NCBI GenBank assembly: GCA_910584265.1
Contig: CAJTZE010000055.1
Span: forward strand, 1 to 20,537
Direction of reading: 5' to 3'
DNA length: 20,537 bases
Source of the DNA: an uncultured Dorea sp.
GTDB lineage: Bacteria > Bacillota > Clostridia > Lachnospirales > Lachnospiraceae
Shown: positions 1-6,738 of the stretch, in pieces
Numbering within the stretch: the first letter of the stretch is position 1
How the letters are laid out: each line of letters begins with the position of its first letter
Made by a program: the position numbers and the translations under genes
Notes under the pieces: generated by a model
Database searches by the model: none
Seen by the model: only the letters and a program-made list of their open reading frames with translations
What the model was told of the DNA's origin: nothing

Positions 1-96
1 GTCTCCTCTTCCAGAACGGTTATCCTGACGTCTCTCTCCCTGCGGACGGTCTCCTCTTCCCGGACGGTTATCCTGGCGTCTCTCTCCCTGCGGGCG
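1..96 (-). repeat. 48-bp in-frame tandem repeat in infB linker
   Basis: Two adjacent 48-bp units (1-48 and 49-96) differ at only a few positions and encode GRGDRPQGERRQDNR plus Ser or Pro. A degenerate further copy follows to about 125. The array may continue left of the window. Such repeats commonly vary in copy number and keep frame because 48 is a multiple of three. Confidence 0.8.
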
Positions 97-762
97 GTCA
101 TTCTGGACATGGTTTTGTGGTGCGGAATTGTTCACAGCCTGTGCACTCTGCGCGCCGCTTTCCTGTACATTCTTCTCCTTTACAAGACTTTCCGCAGGCT
201 TATTCTCCTGTACAGACTCCGGCTGAACCTGCTGCGGCTTTGTCTCAGACTTTACAATGCGCTCCGGCTGTTCCTTCGGCATATCCAGCTTCTCACTCTG
301 TACCTGCCTGCTTCCAGGTGCAGGCCTTCCGTTCTGTACCTGCATCGGTTTTGCATTCTGCATCGGCTTGGTGCCCGGCGCAGGCCTTCCATTCTGTACC
401 TGCATCGGCCTTGCATTCTGCATCGGCCTGCCTCCTGCTCCCGGCCGGACTCCCTGCCGGTTTCCGCCCCTGCCTCCGTCTCTGGTATTCTGCGGACGGA
501 ATACGCGAACGATGTTCTTTTTCTTCGGTGCTGCCGTCTCCGTCTTTGCCTCAGCCTCAGCCTTCGGAACCGCTGCCGGCTTCTCTGTCTCTGTTCCCTC
601 ATGCTTTCCGCCAAAAGCATTCCTTGCAAGCGCAATCTCTTTATCCTCAATGGAACTCATGTGGCTCTTTACTTCTATATTTTTCCCGCTCAAAAACTCA
701 AGAAGCTCTTTACTGCTCTTCCCAAGCTCTTTTGCAAGCTCATATACTTTCATCTTTGACAT
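1..762 (-). CDS. infB: Translation initiation factor IF-2, N-terminal part (cut by window edge)
   Basis: IF-2 brings initiator tRNA to the 30S subunit and drives GTP-dependent subunit joining. Only the first 254 codons are in the window; the frame stays open to the left edge, so the GTPase domain lies outside. Residues 1-50 form the IF2_N module (MKVYELAKEL then a GKSSKELLEFL helix). After it comes a long low-complexity linker rich in Gly, Arg, Gln, Pro and Asn, with a 20-residue repeat (QVQNGRPAPG motif) and RGD-containing 16-residue repeats (GRGDRPQGERRQDNR) at the left end. ATG at 762 was chosen because GAGGAGGT (771-778) lies 8 nt upstream; the next Met, three codons on, is too far from it. 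It follows ylxQ by 24 nt in the rimP-nusA-ylxR-ylxQ-infB operon. Identification is firm from the N-domain and the context. Confidence 0.95.
   Translation of the reverse strand, partial: MSKMKVYELAKELGKSSKELLEFLSGKNIEVKSHMSSIEDKEIALARNAFGGKHEGTETEKPAAVPKAEAEAKTETAAPKKKNIVRVFRPQNTRDGGRGGNRQGVRPGAGGRPMQNARPMQVQNGRPAPGTKPMQNAKPMQVQNGRPAPGSRQVQSEKLDMPKEQPERIVKSETKPQQVQPESVQENKPAESLVKEKNVQESGAQSAQAVNNSAPQNHVQNDRPQGERRQDNRPGRGDRPQGERRQDNRSGRGD
320..426 (-). repeat. 60-bp in-frame tandem repeat in infB linker
   Basis: Bases 320-366 and 380-426 match except at three positions, with a period of exactly 60 bp. Each copy encodes QN-A-(K/R)-PMQVQNGRPAPG. It expands the disordered linker of IF-2 by 20 residues per copy. 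Confidence 0.8.
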
Positions 763-786
763 ACAAACTAACCTCCTCTATGTGAC

Positions 787-1101
787 CTAATTACTCCTAG
801 TATCTAACTGCTTCAGGATACTCCTGGCGAAGCCCTCATCCAATATGGCGACGGATGCCCGGAATTCCTTTCCTATTGCATGACCCAGTACTTCTTTCTT
901 CTCGTAAAATCGAATCGGCACCTGATAAAACTCACACATATTCTGAAACTTTTTCTTCGTATTACCGGATGCATCCTCTGCAACGATCACAAGCGACGCC
1001 CTGCCGGACTTTACTTCCCCCTCCGTACAGAACTCTCCGCTTGCAAGCTTTCCTGCTTTGGCTGCAAGCCCGGTTAAAGATAGTACCTTATCCTGTTTCA
1101 A
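787..1101 (-). CDS. ylxQ: YlxQ, L7Ae-family RNA-binding protein
   Basis: A 104-residue protein of the L7Ae/L30e/S12e/Gadd45 fold, which binds kink-turn RNA in characterised members; the cellular role of YlxQ itself is not settled. The start of the fold is visible as LTGLAAKAGKLASGE, followed by a KSGRASLVIVAEDASGNTKKKF strand-helix unit and a VPIRFYEKKEVLGHAIGKE segment, the usual family pattern at the usual length of about 100. The start is TTG at 1101: no in-frame ATG exists at a sensible place, and AGGAG lies about 10 nt upstream. The gene overlaps the 3' end of ylxR by 14 bases, suggesting translational coupling. Position between ylxR and infB is the standard nusA-operon arrangement. The TTG start implies modest translation. 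Confidence 0.9.
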   Translation of the reverse strand: MKQDKVLSLTGLAAKAGKLASGEFCTEGEVKSGRASLVIVAEDASGNTKKKFQNMCEFYQVPIRFYEKKEVLGHAIGKEFRASVAILDEGFARSILKQLDTRSN

Positions 1102-1366
1102 GCTTTCCCATCTCCTTTTCCAGTGCCTCATACACTTCCTCCGGAATCGCCTGCTTAAAGGAACGCTCCAGTCCCTTATTCTTTCTTGCAAGCTTCAGGC
1201 ATTCTCCGCCCGGGCACACGTATGCGCCCCTCCCATTCTTCTTTCCTCCGGCATCCAGAAGAAATGCATTCTCCGGTGTCTTGATAACTCGGATCATCTC
1301 TTTTTTACTTTTCATTTCCTGACACCCTACACATTTACGCATAGGTATCTTTTTACTGCCTCCCAA
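1088..1366 (-). CDS. ylxR: YlxR (RnpM), RNA-binding nucleoid/RNase P modulator family
   Basis: A 92-residue basic protein with the YlxR signature: a CVGC pair at residues 12-15, then GRGAYVC at 45-51 and a C-terminal helix. In Bacillus subtilis the homologue (RnpM) has been described as binding the RNase P RNA and modulating its activity; transfer of that role here is inference. The start is taken as TTG at 1366, because AGGTGA in the nusA-ylxR gap is well spaced for it, whereas the in-frame ATG at 1342 has no Shine-Dalgarno at a usable distance and would cut the conserved KKIPM lead-in. It begins 15 nt after the nusA stop and overlaps ylxQ. Confidence 0.88.
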   Translation of the reverse strand: MGGSKKIPMRKCVGCQEMKSKKEMIRVIKTPENAFLLDAGGKKNGRGAYVCPGGECLKLARKNKGLERSFKQAIPEEVYEALEKEMGKLETG

Positions 1367-1381
1367 ACCATCACCTGATTT

Positions 1382-2611
1382 CTATTCTTCTACTTCTTCA
1401 AATACAAACTCATCTATATCCCCTGTTACCTCATAAAACCCGTCTGCCTCTGCCAGGCCTTCCTCCGGTCCATCAGTATAGCCGTCTGCATACTCATCTG
1501 CATAGCTTTCCTCGTACATCTCTTCCTCGTAGACGCCTTCCATCAATTCCATATAATTCTCTGGAAGCTCGCCGGACTCGATTGCCTGGGTCTCGCTCTT
1601 AATATCAATCTTATAACCGGTCAGCCTTGCCGCCAGCCTTGCATTCTGTCCTTCCTTGCCGATTGCAAGAGACAGCTGATTATCCGGTACGATCACGCTT
1701 GCAGTCTTATCATCCGGATCCGCCATTACCGAAATCACCTTTGCCGGACTCAAGGCATTCTCAATTAAAATTCCCGGGTTATCACTCCAATTTACAATGT
1801 CGATTTTCTCGCCGCGCAGTTCATTCACGATCGCATTCACCCTGGCGCCGTTCATACCCACGCATGCGCCGACCGGGTCCACATCCGCATCGTTCGACCA
1901 CACAGCAATCTTCGTTCTGCTTCCCGCTTCTCTGGCAATGCTCTTAATCTCTACAATACCGTCCCTGACCTCCGTTACCTCTGCCTCAAACAGACGCTTT
2001 ACCAGCTCTGGATGTGTGCGGGAAACCAGGATCTTGGGACCCTTGGTCGTCTTCTTCACCTCAACCACATACAGCTTGATCCGCTCCGTGGGCTGGAATA
2101 CCTCTCCCTTGACCTGTTCATTCTCAGTCAGCATCGCATCCGCCTTACCCAGATTAATGCTCACATTTCTTCCCACATAGCGCTGGACAATACCAGTCAC
2201 AATATCCTTCTCCTTCTCCGAATACTGGTCGTAAATAATTGCCCGCTCTTCCTCCCGGATCTTCTGCAGGATCTGATTCTTGGCATTCTGGGTTGCAATA
2301 CGTCCAAATGATTTGGACTCTATCGGAATCTGCACGATATCGCCAAGCTCATACTTACCGTCAATGGCTTTTGCGTCCTCAATGCTGATCTGCTCTACCT
2401 TATCTTCCACATCTTCTACGACCGTTTTCTCCTGGATCAGCTGATAGTCACAAGTCTCCCTGTCCATGGTAACTCTGATATTATCCGCCTTGCCAAAATG
2501 GTTCTCACATGCTTTGATCAGAGACTCCTCAATGGCATCTAACAGCACTTCCTTACTAATGTCCTTTTCCTTCTCCAGGATTGTCAATGCTTCCAATAAT
2601 TCTGTGTTCAT
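1382..2611 (-). CDS. nusA: Transcription termination/antitermination factor NusA
   Basis: NusA binds RNA polymerase, promotes pausing and hairpin-dependent termination, and takes part in antitermination. The 409 residues show the N-terminal polymerase-binding domain (about 1-130), an S1 domain (about 135-200, GIVQRYVGRNVSINLG) and two KH domains (about 230-280 with GMNGARV, and 300-345 with AIGKEGQNARLAARLTG). After KH2 there is a 69-residue tail (341-409) with 26 acidic residues, 7 tyrosines and no Lys or Arg. The ATG at 2611 has CAGGAGG 8-9 nt upstream. The gene sits between rimP and ylxR. Expression is probably controlled by the leader upstream of rimP. Identification is firm. Confidence 0.97.
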   Translation of the reverse strand: MNTELLEALTILEKEKDISKEVLLDAIEESLIKACENHFGKADNIRVTMDRETCDYQLIQEKTVVEDVEDKVEQISIEDAKAIDGKYELGDIVQIPIESKSFGRIATQNAKNQILQKIREEERAIIYDQYSEKEKDIVTGIVQRYVGRNVSINLGKADAMLTENEQVKGEVFQPTERIKLYVVEVKKTTKGPKILVSRTHPELVKRLFEAEVTEVRDGIVEIKSIAREAGSRTKIAVWSNDADVDPVGACVGMNGARVNAIVNELRGEKIDIVNWSDNPGILIENALSPAKVISVMADPDDKTASVIVPDNQLSLAIGKEGQNARLAARLTGYKIDIKSETQAIESGELPENYMELMEGVYEEEMYEESYADEYADGYTDGPEEGLAEADGFYEVTGDIDEFVFEEVEE

Positions 2612-2634
2612 TTCTTATTTCCTCCTGTTCACAT

Positions 2635-3102
2635 TTAAAAATCAAACGCTAATCGAATCAATGCAGTATCTTTCTTTTCAAACGTCTGCATCCGGGCATT
2701 GTCAGTCTCGATCGTTACCGAATCCTTATCATATTCCTTTAAAATACCCCTGAATTCCTTCTCTCCATCAATCATTCTGTAGGTACGTATCTCTATCTCT
2801 TCACCAAGACTCCTCTCGAAATCCCTCTCTTTCTTCAGCGGTCTTCCAAGTCCGGGTGAACTCACCTCCAGAATATAGGCCCCGTCAATAAAATCCTTCT
2901 CGTCCAGAATATCGGACAGCTCTCTGCTGACTGTCTCACAGTCATCCACCATAATTCCTCCCGGCTTATCGATGTACGCCCTTAAGTACCACGTTCCGCC
3001 CTCCTTTACATATTCCACATCCCACAGCTCAAATCCGCTCTTTTCCAGAATCGGGAGCAGAATCGCTTCTGTTTTTTGTTCGTAACTTTCTCTCTTTGAC
3101 AA
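2635..3102 (-). CDS. rimP: Ribosome maturation factor RimP
   Basis: RimP assists maturation of the 30S subunit. The 155-residue product has the N-terminal alpha/beta domain with the ELWDVEYVKEGG strand and the YIDKPGGI-DDC stretch, then EVSSPGLGRPLKKERDFER, the family hallmark, and an SH3-like C-terminal domain (GILKEYDKDSVTIE). TTG at 3102 is taken as the start: it gives the usual family length and a family-like SKRESYE beginning, with a purine-rich AAGAAGGGA about 9 nt upstream. An in-frame ATG at 3204 would add 34 residues unlike RimP and lies almost at the predicted transcription start, so it was not used. First gene of the nusA operon. Confidence 0.93.
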   Translation of the reverse strand: MSKRESYEQKTEAILLPILEKSGFELWDVEYVKEGGTWYLRAYIDKPGGIMVDDCETVSRELSDILDEKDFIDGAYILEVSSPGLGRPLKKERDFERSLGEEIEIRTYRMIDGEKEFRGILKEYDKDSVTIETDNARMQTFEKKDTALIRLAFDF

Positions 3103-3152
3103 TGTATGATTTCCCTTCTTTCCTAATAATGCATCCGTGCACAAATCCTTTT

Positions 3153-3185
3153 CAACAAAGAAGAGTGAACTTCCGTTCACTCTTC
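3153..3185 (-). terminator. Candidate NusA-dependent attenuator in rimP-nusA leader
   Basis: In the transcript a perfect 11-bp stem (arms 3175-3185 and 3160-3170) closes on a GGAA loop, a GNRA tetraloop, and is followed at once by UUUGUUG. The stem is only moderately GC-rich and the U-tract is interrupted, which is the profile expected for a terminator needing NusA help. It lies in the leader, downstream of the predicted promoter and upstream of the rimP TTG start. In Bacillus subtilis the homologous operon is known to be autoregulated by NusA through a leader terminator. Confidence 0.65.
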
Positions 3186-3213
3186 CCGTCTTCACCTTAT
3201 GCAATCTTCGTTC

Positions 3214-3242
3214 ATTATAACACTCCGCACCCGGAAAAGCAA
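3214..3242 (-). promoter_or_regulatory. Promoter of the rimP-nusA-infB operon
   Basis: On the minus strand a perfect TATAAT (3219-3214) is preceded by TG one base upstream, giving an extended -10. TTGCTT (3242-3237) lies 17 nt upstream as a weak -35. Transcription would start near 3207, giving a leader of about 105 nt before the TTG start of rimP. Confidence 0.75.
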
Positions 3243-3302
3243 GCTTTTCTTTCCATTTATATATAATTCCGCGGATGCCTGCCGTGCGCGCCGCCTTATC
3301 TG

Positions 3303-3551
3303 CTATAACTGATTCAGCACCTTTAGGATTTCCCCCATTCCTTCCTCATCAAAGGAATAGCATGAAAACTTCTTTTCTTTTTCAGATGCGTCATAACATT
3401 CCGGCCCCTCCCACACAGCCAGCCGGAACTGCACCTTCTCATTCCCTTCCTCCATATACTTTTCAATCCGGTAATTATATTTTCCCTTACTTCCATGAAA
3501 TCTGGCTTTTTGATAAAACGCCAGCGGAAATAACATTTCTCTTGTGATCAT
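3303..3551 (-). CDS. Small conserved-looking protein of unknown function
   Basis: An 82-residue soluble protein with no signal peptide or membrane segment. It begins MITREMLFPLAFYQKARFHG, has a strand-rich middle (NYRIEKY, VQFRLAVWEGPECYD) and ends in a short helix (GMGEILKVLNQL). I do not recognise a named domain; the style resembles a small protein often seen beside nusA operons in Lachnospiraceae, but that is memory, not a search. The gene is real on local evidence: the ATG at 3551 has CAGGAGGAG about 7 nt upstream, and coding runs uninterrupted. It lies between tRNA-Thr and the promoter of rimP. The tRNA terminator just upstream means it probably has its own promoter or is read by leakage. 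Confidence 0.75.
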   Translation of the reverse strand: MITREMLFPLAFYQKARFHGSKGKYNYRIEKYMEEGNEKVQFRLAVWEGPECYDASEKEKKFSCYSFDEEGMGEILKVLNQL

Positions 3552-3684
3552 CCGACTTCTCCTCCTGCCGTTTTCTACAGCTGATCCCGCAGATCAATAC
3601 AGCTCCTCCACCTGTTCTATCGCGGCACAATCCCCATATGTCCCATACCTCCTGTATGAGGATTCTTTCCTAATCCTAATATGA

Positions 3685-3718
3685 TAAAAACACCGCATGC
3701 TCCAAAGAGCCGCGATGT
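3685..3718 (-). terminator. Intrinsic terminator of tRNA-Thr
   Basis: Minus-strand RNA forms ACAUCGC...GCGGUGU plus an inner GCUC/GAGC stem with a UUUG loop and a small asymmetric internal loop, directly followed by UUUUU. It begins 13 nt beyond the tRNA 3' end. Confidence 0.85.
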
Positions 3719-3730
3719 TTCCTGCTGGCA

Positions 3731-3803
3731 AGCTGGAAATCGGACTTGAACCGACGACCCCTTCATTACGAGTGAAGTGCTCTACCGACTGAGCTATTCC
3801 AGC
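3731..3803 (-). tRNA. tRNA-Thr (anticodon CGU, reads ACG)
   Basis: All cloverleaf parts are visible on the minus strand: a 7-bp acceptor GCTGGAA/TTCCAGC, D-stem GCTC/GAGC, anticodon stem CTTCA/TGAAG with loop CTCGTAA (anticodon CGT), a 5-base variable loop, T-stem GTCGG/CCGAT with TTCGAGT, and a T discriminator. The 3' CCA is not encoded, so it is added by nucleotidyltransferase. The gene is single, with its own promoter and terminator, between mscS and the nusA operon. Confidence 0.97.
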
Positions 3804-3809
3804 ATGAAC

Positions 3810-3826
3810 GGCTGCATTCCGCAGCC
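3810..3826 (-). other. Hairpin in the tRNA-Thr 5' leader
   Basis: GGCTGC-GGAAT-GCAGCC forms a 6-bp GC-rich stem six bases before the tRNA 5' end. It may shape RNase P processing of the precursor; no U-tract follows, so it is not a terminator. Confidence 0.5.
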
Positions 3827-3835
3827 ACAACTACT

Positions 3836-3863
3836 ATTATAACTATTTTACAAAATATTGCAA
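3836..3863 (-). promoter_or_regulatory. Promoter of tRNA-Thr
   Basis: Minus strand TTGCAA (3863-3858), a 16-bp AT-rich spacer and a perfect TATAAT (3841-3836). Start of transcription would fall near 3829, about 26 nt before the mature tRNA end. Confidence 0.75.
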
Positions 3864-3909
3864 GTATTTTTTAATTCATTTATATTTCGGAACCTAAATT
3901 TGTACCTGT

Positions 3910-4785
3910 TCACTTAGACTTCATCTGAACTTCCACCTGATGGTACGGGATCACGATCCCCTCCTCATCCAGCGTAAGCTTAATATCCTCCAGCATCTGC
4001 CATTTGACCGGCCAGTACTCGTCTGTTTTCACCCAGCCTCTCATACCGATTTCAACCCCGTCCATTCCCAGCTCTGACACAAATATATTCCGCTCCTTCT
4101 CCTGATCGATCCTGGTTTCCTGCTCCATAAGCTTCCAGAGGACTTCCTTCGCCCTTCTCAGATCAGCTTCATAGGATATGCTGACCTTCACCTCCAGACG
4201 CCGTTCATCCATCTGTGTTACGTTCGTCAGACTGTTATTTGTCAGCATCCCATTGGGAATGATCACAGAACGGTTATCCATGGTCACCAGCTTTGTGTAA
4301 AACATCTGAATTTCCTTCACAGTTCCCTCATTGCCATGATTATCCTCTATGATATAGTCCCCCACCACAAAAGGCTTCAGAAGAAGAATCAGGACGCCTC
4401 CTGCAAAATTAGACAGGCTTCCCTGCAGTGCAAGGCCTAACGCCACGCCTGCCGATGCAATGATCGCCGCAACTGAAGCCGTATCCACGCCGAACTTTGT
4501 CGCAATTGTAAATATCAGAATTGCATTCAGCCCGAATTTCAGCAGAGAGTCCACAAACTGTTCCACGCCCTTATCTGCGCTGGAGCGTTCCAGCATCGCC
4601 CGTGACAGCCTGCGGATCCAGTTGATCACCAGCCTTCCAATAAAGAAAAAAACAATGGTCAGAATCACCCGCATTCCAAATCCGATCAGAGAGGGTATAT
4701 GCTCCTGTACATATAGGAGCAGGGCGCTCACATCCTCTGTCGCCTCCTGCGCCGTCTCCTGAGTTGTCTCAATAACCTCTTCCAT
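3910..4785 (-). CDS. MscS-family small-conductance mechanosensitive channel
   Basis: A 291-residue inner-membrane protein that would open under membrane tension and release solutes on hypo-osmotic shock. Hydrophobic segments lie at about 29-57 and 78-100. The pore helix TM3 at about 106-137 has the classic ASAGVALGLALQGSLSNFAGG pattern. After it come the beta domain (GDYIIEDNHGNEGTVKEIQ, IPNG) and the alpha/beta cage, ending with IPYHQVEVQ, as in Escherichia coli MscS. ATG at 4785 was chosen: AGAGGAG lies 8 nt upstream, whereas an in-frame TTG at 4803 lacks a site. It is the last gene of the lepB-to-pgeF run, 46 nt after pgeF. No clear terminator follows, so read-through toward tRNA-Thr is possible. 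Confidence 0.93.
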   Translation of the reverse strand: MEEVIETTQETAQEATEDVSALLLYVQEHIPSLIGFGMRVILTIVFFFIGRLVINWIRRLSRAMLERSSADKGVEQFVDSLLKFGLNAILIFTIATKFGVDTASVAAIIASAGVALGLALQGSLSNFAGGVLILLLKPFVVGDYIIEDNHGNEGTVKEIQMFYTKLVTMDNRSVIIPNGMLTNNSLTNVTQMDERRLEVKVSISYEADLRRAKEVLWKLMEQETRIDQEKERNIFVSELGMDGVEIGMRGWVKTDEYWPVKWQMLEDIKLTLDEEGIVIPYHQVEVQMKSK

Positions 4786-4831
4786 CTCTCTTACTCCTCT
4801 CAAGACATACCGTTTTATCTAATATCTTTAT

Positions 4832-5665
4832 TTATGCCCCAGCAAGCGCAAGAAATGCACTCAAATTCCCTCTGTCTGTTCCTGTGATCCTGTGGGAAAA
4901 TAAAACCTCCGGGTTACAGCAGGTGCATACATTGGTAACCGCCATATGCTCCCTCTTGATTCCGGCCTCCAGCAGATTGATCTCATTCGCCCGCCAGAGA
5001 TCCAGCTGATATTTTCCGTTCTCCTTCCGGTAATACAAGGATTCCCAGTATTCTTCCCTGTAATTCTCCTGAAACCGGCTGATGACATCCTCACTCACCT
5101 CATAACAGTCCTGGCAGATAGACGGTCCTATGGCCGCAATCACATCCGCCGGATCTGTACCAAATGCTTCCTGCATTCTATTTACGGTAACATGTGCCAT
5201 CTTATTTACGGTCCCCCGCCATCCGGAATGGCTGAGCCCAATCACTTTCTTTACCGGATCCAGAAAATACAGGGGAACGCAGTCTGCATAAAAGGTTACC
5301 AGACACAGGCCCGGCACATTGGTAATCATTCCATCCGTCTCTGGAATGGATGCGCCAAAATCCTCCTCCGTCACCACTGCCACATTGGTGGTATGCGTCT
5401 GACAGGTATATACCAGCTTTTTCTCATCCACGCCGATGGCCGAGGCAATCCGCTTCCGGTTCTCCGCTATCGCCGCCGGGTCATCCCCCCGGGTCGTGCT
5501 GATATTCATAGATGCCCAGACTCCGGTACTTACACCGCCCAGCCTGGTGGAAAATCCATGTCTTACCAGCCCGGTCCGCTCAAGCAGCGGACAGGAAAGA
5601 TAAGGCACGCCGCCCTTCTCCCTGATATCAAATACATGCTCTTTATTCTTATACTTTATCTTCAT
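4832..5665 (-). CDS. pgeF: PgeF/YlmD, peptidoglycan editing factor (laccase-like domain)
   Basis: A 277-residue Cu-oxidase_4/DUF152 protein. Characterised family members have been described as peptidoglycan editing factors acting on muropeptide precursors and as purine-nucleoside enzymes; which applies here cannot be told. The metal-site motifs are all present: QTHTTN (His91), ADCVP (Cys129) and HSGWRG (His146), plus GPSICQDCYEV and NVCTCCNPEVLFSHR near the C-terminus. ATG at 5665 was preferred because GGGAG is 8 nt upstream; the in-frame GTG at 5671 overlaps the yraN stop and is too close to that site. Nearly contiguous with yraN, so probably translationally coupled. Confidence 0.93.
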   Translation of the reverse strand: MKIKYKNKEHVFDIREKGGVPYLSCPLLERTGLVRHGFSTRLGGVSTGVWASMNISTTRGDDPAAIAENRKRIASAIGVDEKKLVYTCQTHTTNVAVVTEEDFGASIPETDGMITNVPGLCLVTFYADCVPLYFLDPVKKVIGLSHSGWRGTVNKMAHVTVNRMQEAFGTDPADVIAAIGPSICQDCYEVSEDVISRFQENYREEYWESLYYRKENGKYQLDLWRANEINLLEAGIKREHMAVTNVCTCCNPEVLFSHRITGTDRGNLSAFLALAGA

Positions 5666-5670
5666 ATTCA

Positions 5671-6060
5671 CTACTCCCTGTAATCAAAGGCATTTTTATA
5701 TAAATGGATCGTGGAAGACGCGGCCTCTTCTCCTTCCCCGCTTCCCAGAATCCCCGCCACATCAAACCGGCAGGGCATGTAAGACAAACCGTGAGACGTA
5801 ATATACTGCAGCGCACATCTGGATATCACACGCTGCTTTCTCATGTCCACCGCTTCCTCCGGCCTCCCGCTGGACAGACTGGCCCGGAATTTCACCTCAC
5901 AGAATACAAGGTATTCCCCGTCTCTTGCAATAATGTCAATCTCACCCTGCCTGCAGCGGTAATTATATTCCAGGATACGGTATCCGAGGCTCTCCAAATA
6001 CACTCCCGCCGCCCGTTCATATCTAGCGCCGGTCTGCCTGTTATTCCTCTTTTTTCCCAT
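5671..6060 (-). CDS. yraN: YraN-family (UPF0102) putative endonuclease-fold protein
   Basis: A 129-residue protein with the restriction-endonuclease-like core motifs: GARYERAAGVYLESLGY, then QGEIDIIARDG (Glu40, Asp42) and FCEVKFR (Glu55, Lys57). These correspond to the PD-(D/E)XK catalytic pattern, but a biochemical role is not established for most members. Start at ATG 6060 is favoured because AAAAGGA is at a better distance; ATG at 6069, three codons upstream, is also possible but leaves only 3 nt. It lies 18 nt after rnhB and touches pgeF, the usual rnhB-yraN pairing of Firmicutes. Confidence 0.88.
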   Translation of the reverse strand: MGKKRNNRQTGARYERAAGVYLESLGYRILEYNYRCRQGEIDIIARDGEYLVFCEVKFRASLSSGRPEEAVDMRKQRVISRCALQYITSHGLSYMPCRFDVAGILGSGEGEEAASSTIHLYKNAFDYRE

Positions 6061-6078
6061 AGAATGCATGTATCCTTT

Positions 6079-6738
6079 TCATATATACTTCCCAATAAAG
6101 CTTCTTCGGTGGATCGGTGCAGGGCCGAGCTCCTTCAATGCCTCGATGTGCGCTTTCGTGCCATACCCTTTATTACTGGCAAAACCATATCCCGGATATA
6201 TACTGTCATACTCTCTCATCAGCCGGTCCCTTGTAACCTTTGCAATAATGCTCGCCGCGGCAATGGACACGCTCTTGGCATCTCCCTTGATGATCGGAAC
6301 CTGTCTGATCTCCACCCCCGGTATCGTCACTGCATCATTCAGCAGAATATCCGGCTTTATGGCAAGCTTTGCAATTGCCATGCGCATCGCCTCGTAAGAT
6401 GCCTGCAGGATATTGATCTCATCAATCCGCTCCGGGCCTGCGATTCCGACTCCCACGGCTTCCGCCTGCTCCATGATCACACCGTACAGCTCTTCCCGTT
6501 TTTTCTCTGACAGTTTCTTGGAATCATTCAGATAAAGGATCGGATGATCCTTAGGCAGGATCACCGCCGCCGCGGCCACCGGTCCTGCAAACGGGCCTCT
6601 GCCTGCCTCGTCGATGCCGCATACCGCCTCATAATCCGAATATTTCTTCTCATAAATACTCATAGCCTCCGTGCGGGCAATTTCTTTCTCCAGTTTTTCC
6701 TGCTGTTTTCTCAGCCGTTCCTCTTCCCGTTTATTCAT
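6079..6738 (-). CDS. rnhB: Ribonuclease HII
   Basis: Removes RNA from RNA-DNA hybrids and single ribonucleotides in DNA. The 219 residues contain the active-site motif GIDEAGRGPFAGPV (Asp43, Glu44), LNDSKKLS, LLNDAVTIPG with Asp135, KGDAKSVSIAAASIIAKVTRD with Asp171, and GYGFASNKGYGTKAH. An N-terminal charged helix of about 35 residues precedes the catalytic core, as in several clostridial members. ATG at 6738 overlaps the lepB stop by 8 bases and is served by GGGAG 9 nt upstream, inside lepB, so the two are likely coupled. Confidence 0.96.
   Translation of the reverse strand: MNKREEERLRKQQEKLEKEIARTEAMSIYEKKYSDYEAVCGIDEAGRGPFAGPVAAAAVILPKDHPILYLNDSKKLSEKKREELYGVIMEQAEAVGVGIAGPERIDEINILQASYEAMRMAIAKLAIKPDILLNDAVTIPGVEIRQVPIIKGDAKSVSIAAASIIAKVTRDRLMREYDSIYPGYGFASNKGYGTKAHIEALKELGPAPIHRRSFIGKYI

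Noticed and set aside
109..790. Overlapping plus-strand frames and a minus Arg-rich frame (252-650) opposite infB
   Set aside because: Low-complexity shadows of the repetitive infB linker; the true minus frame carries the IF2_N motif and a strong ribosome binding site.
3103..3204. Upstream ATG (3204) for rimP
   Set aside because: It lies at the predicted transcription start and the extra residues translate the attenuator hairpin; they do not resemble RimP.
3594..3830. 78-residue open frame on the minus strand
   Set aside because: It runs through tRNA-Thr (the IAQSVEHFTRNEGVVGSSP stretch is the tRNA translated), a classic spurious frame.
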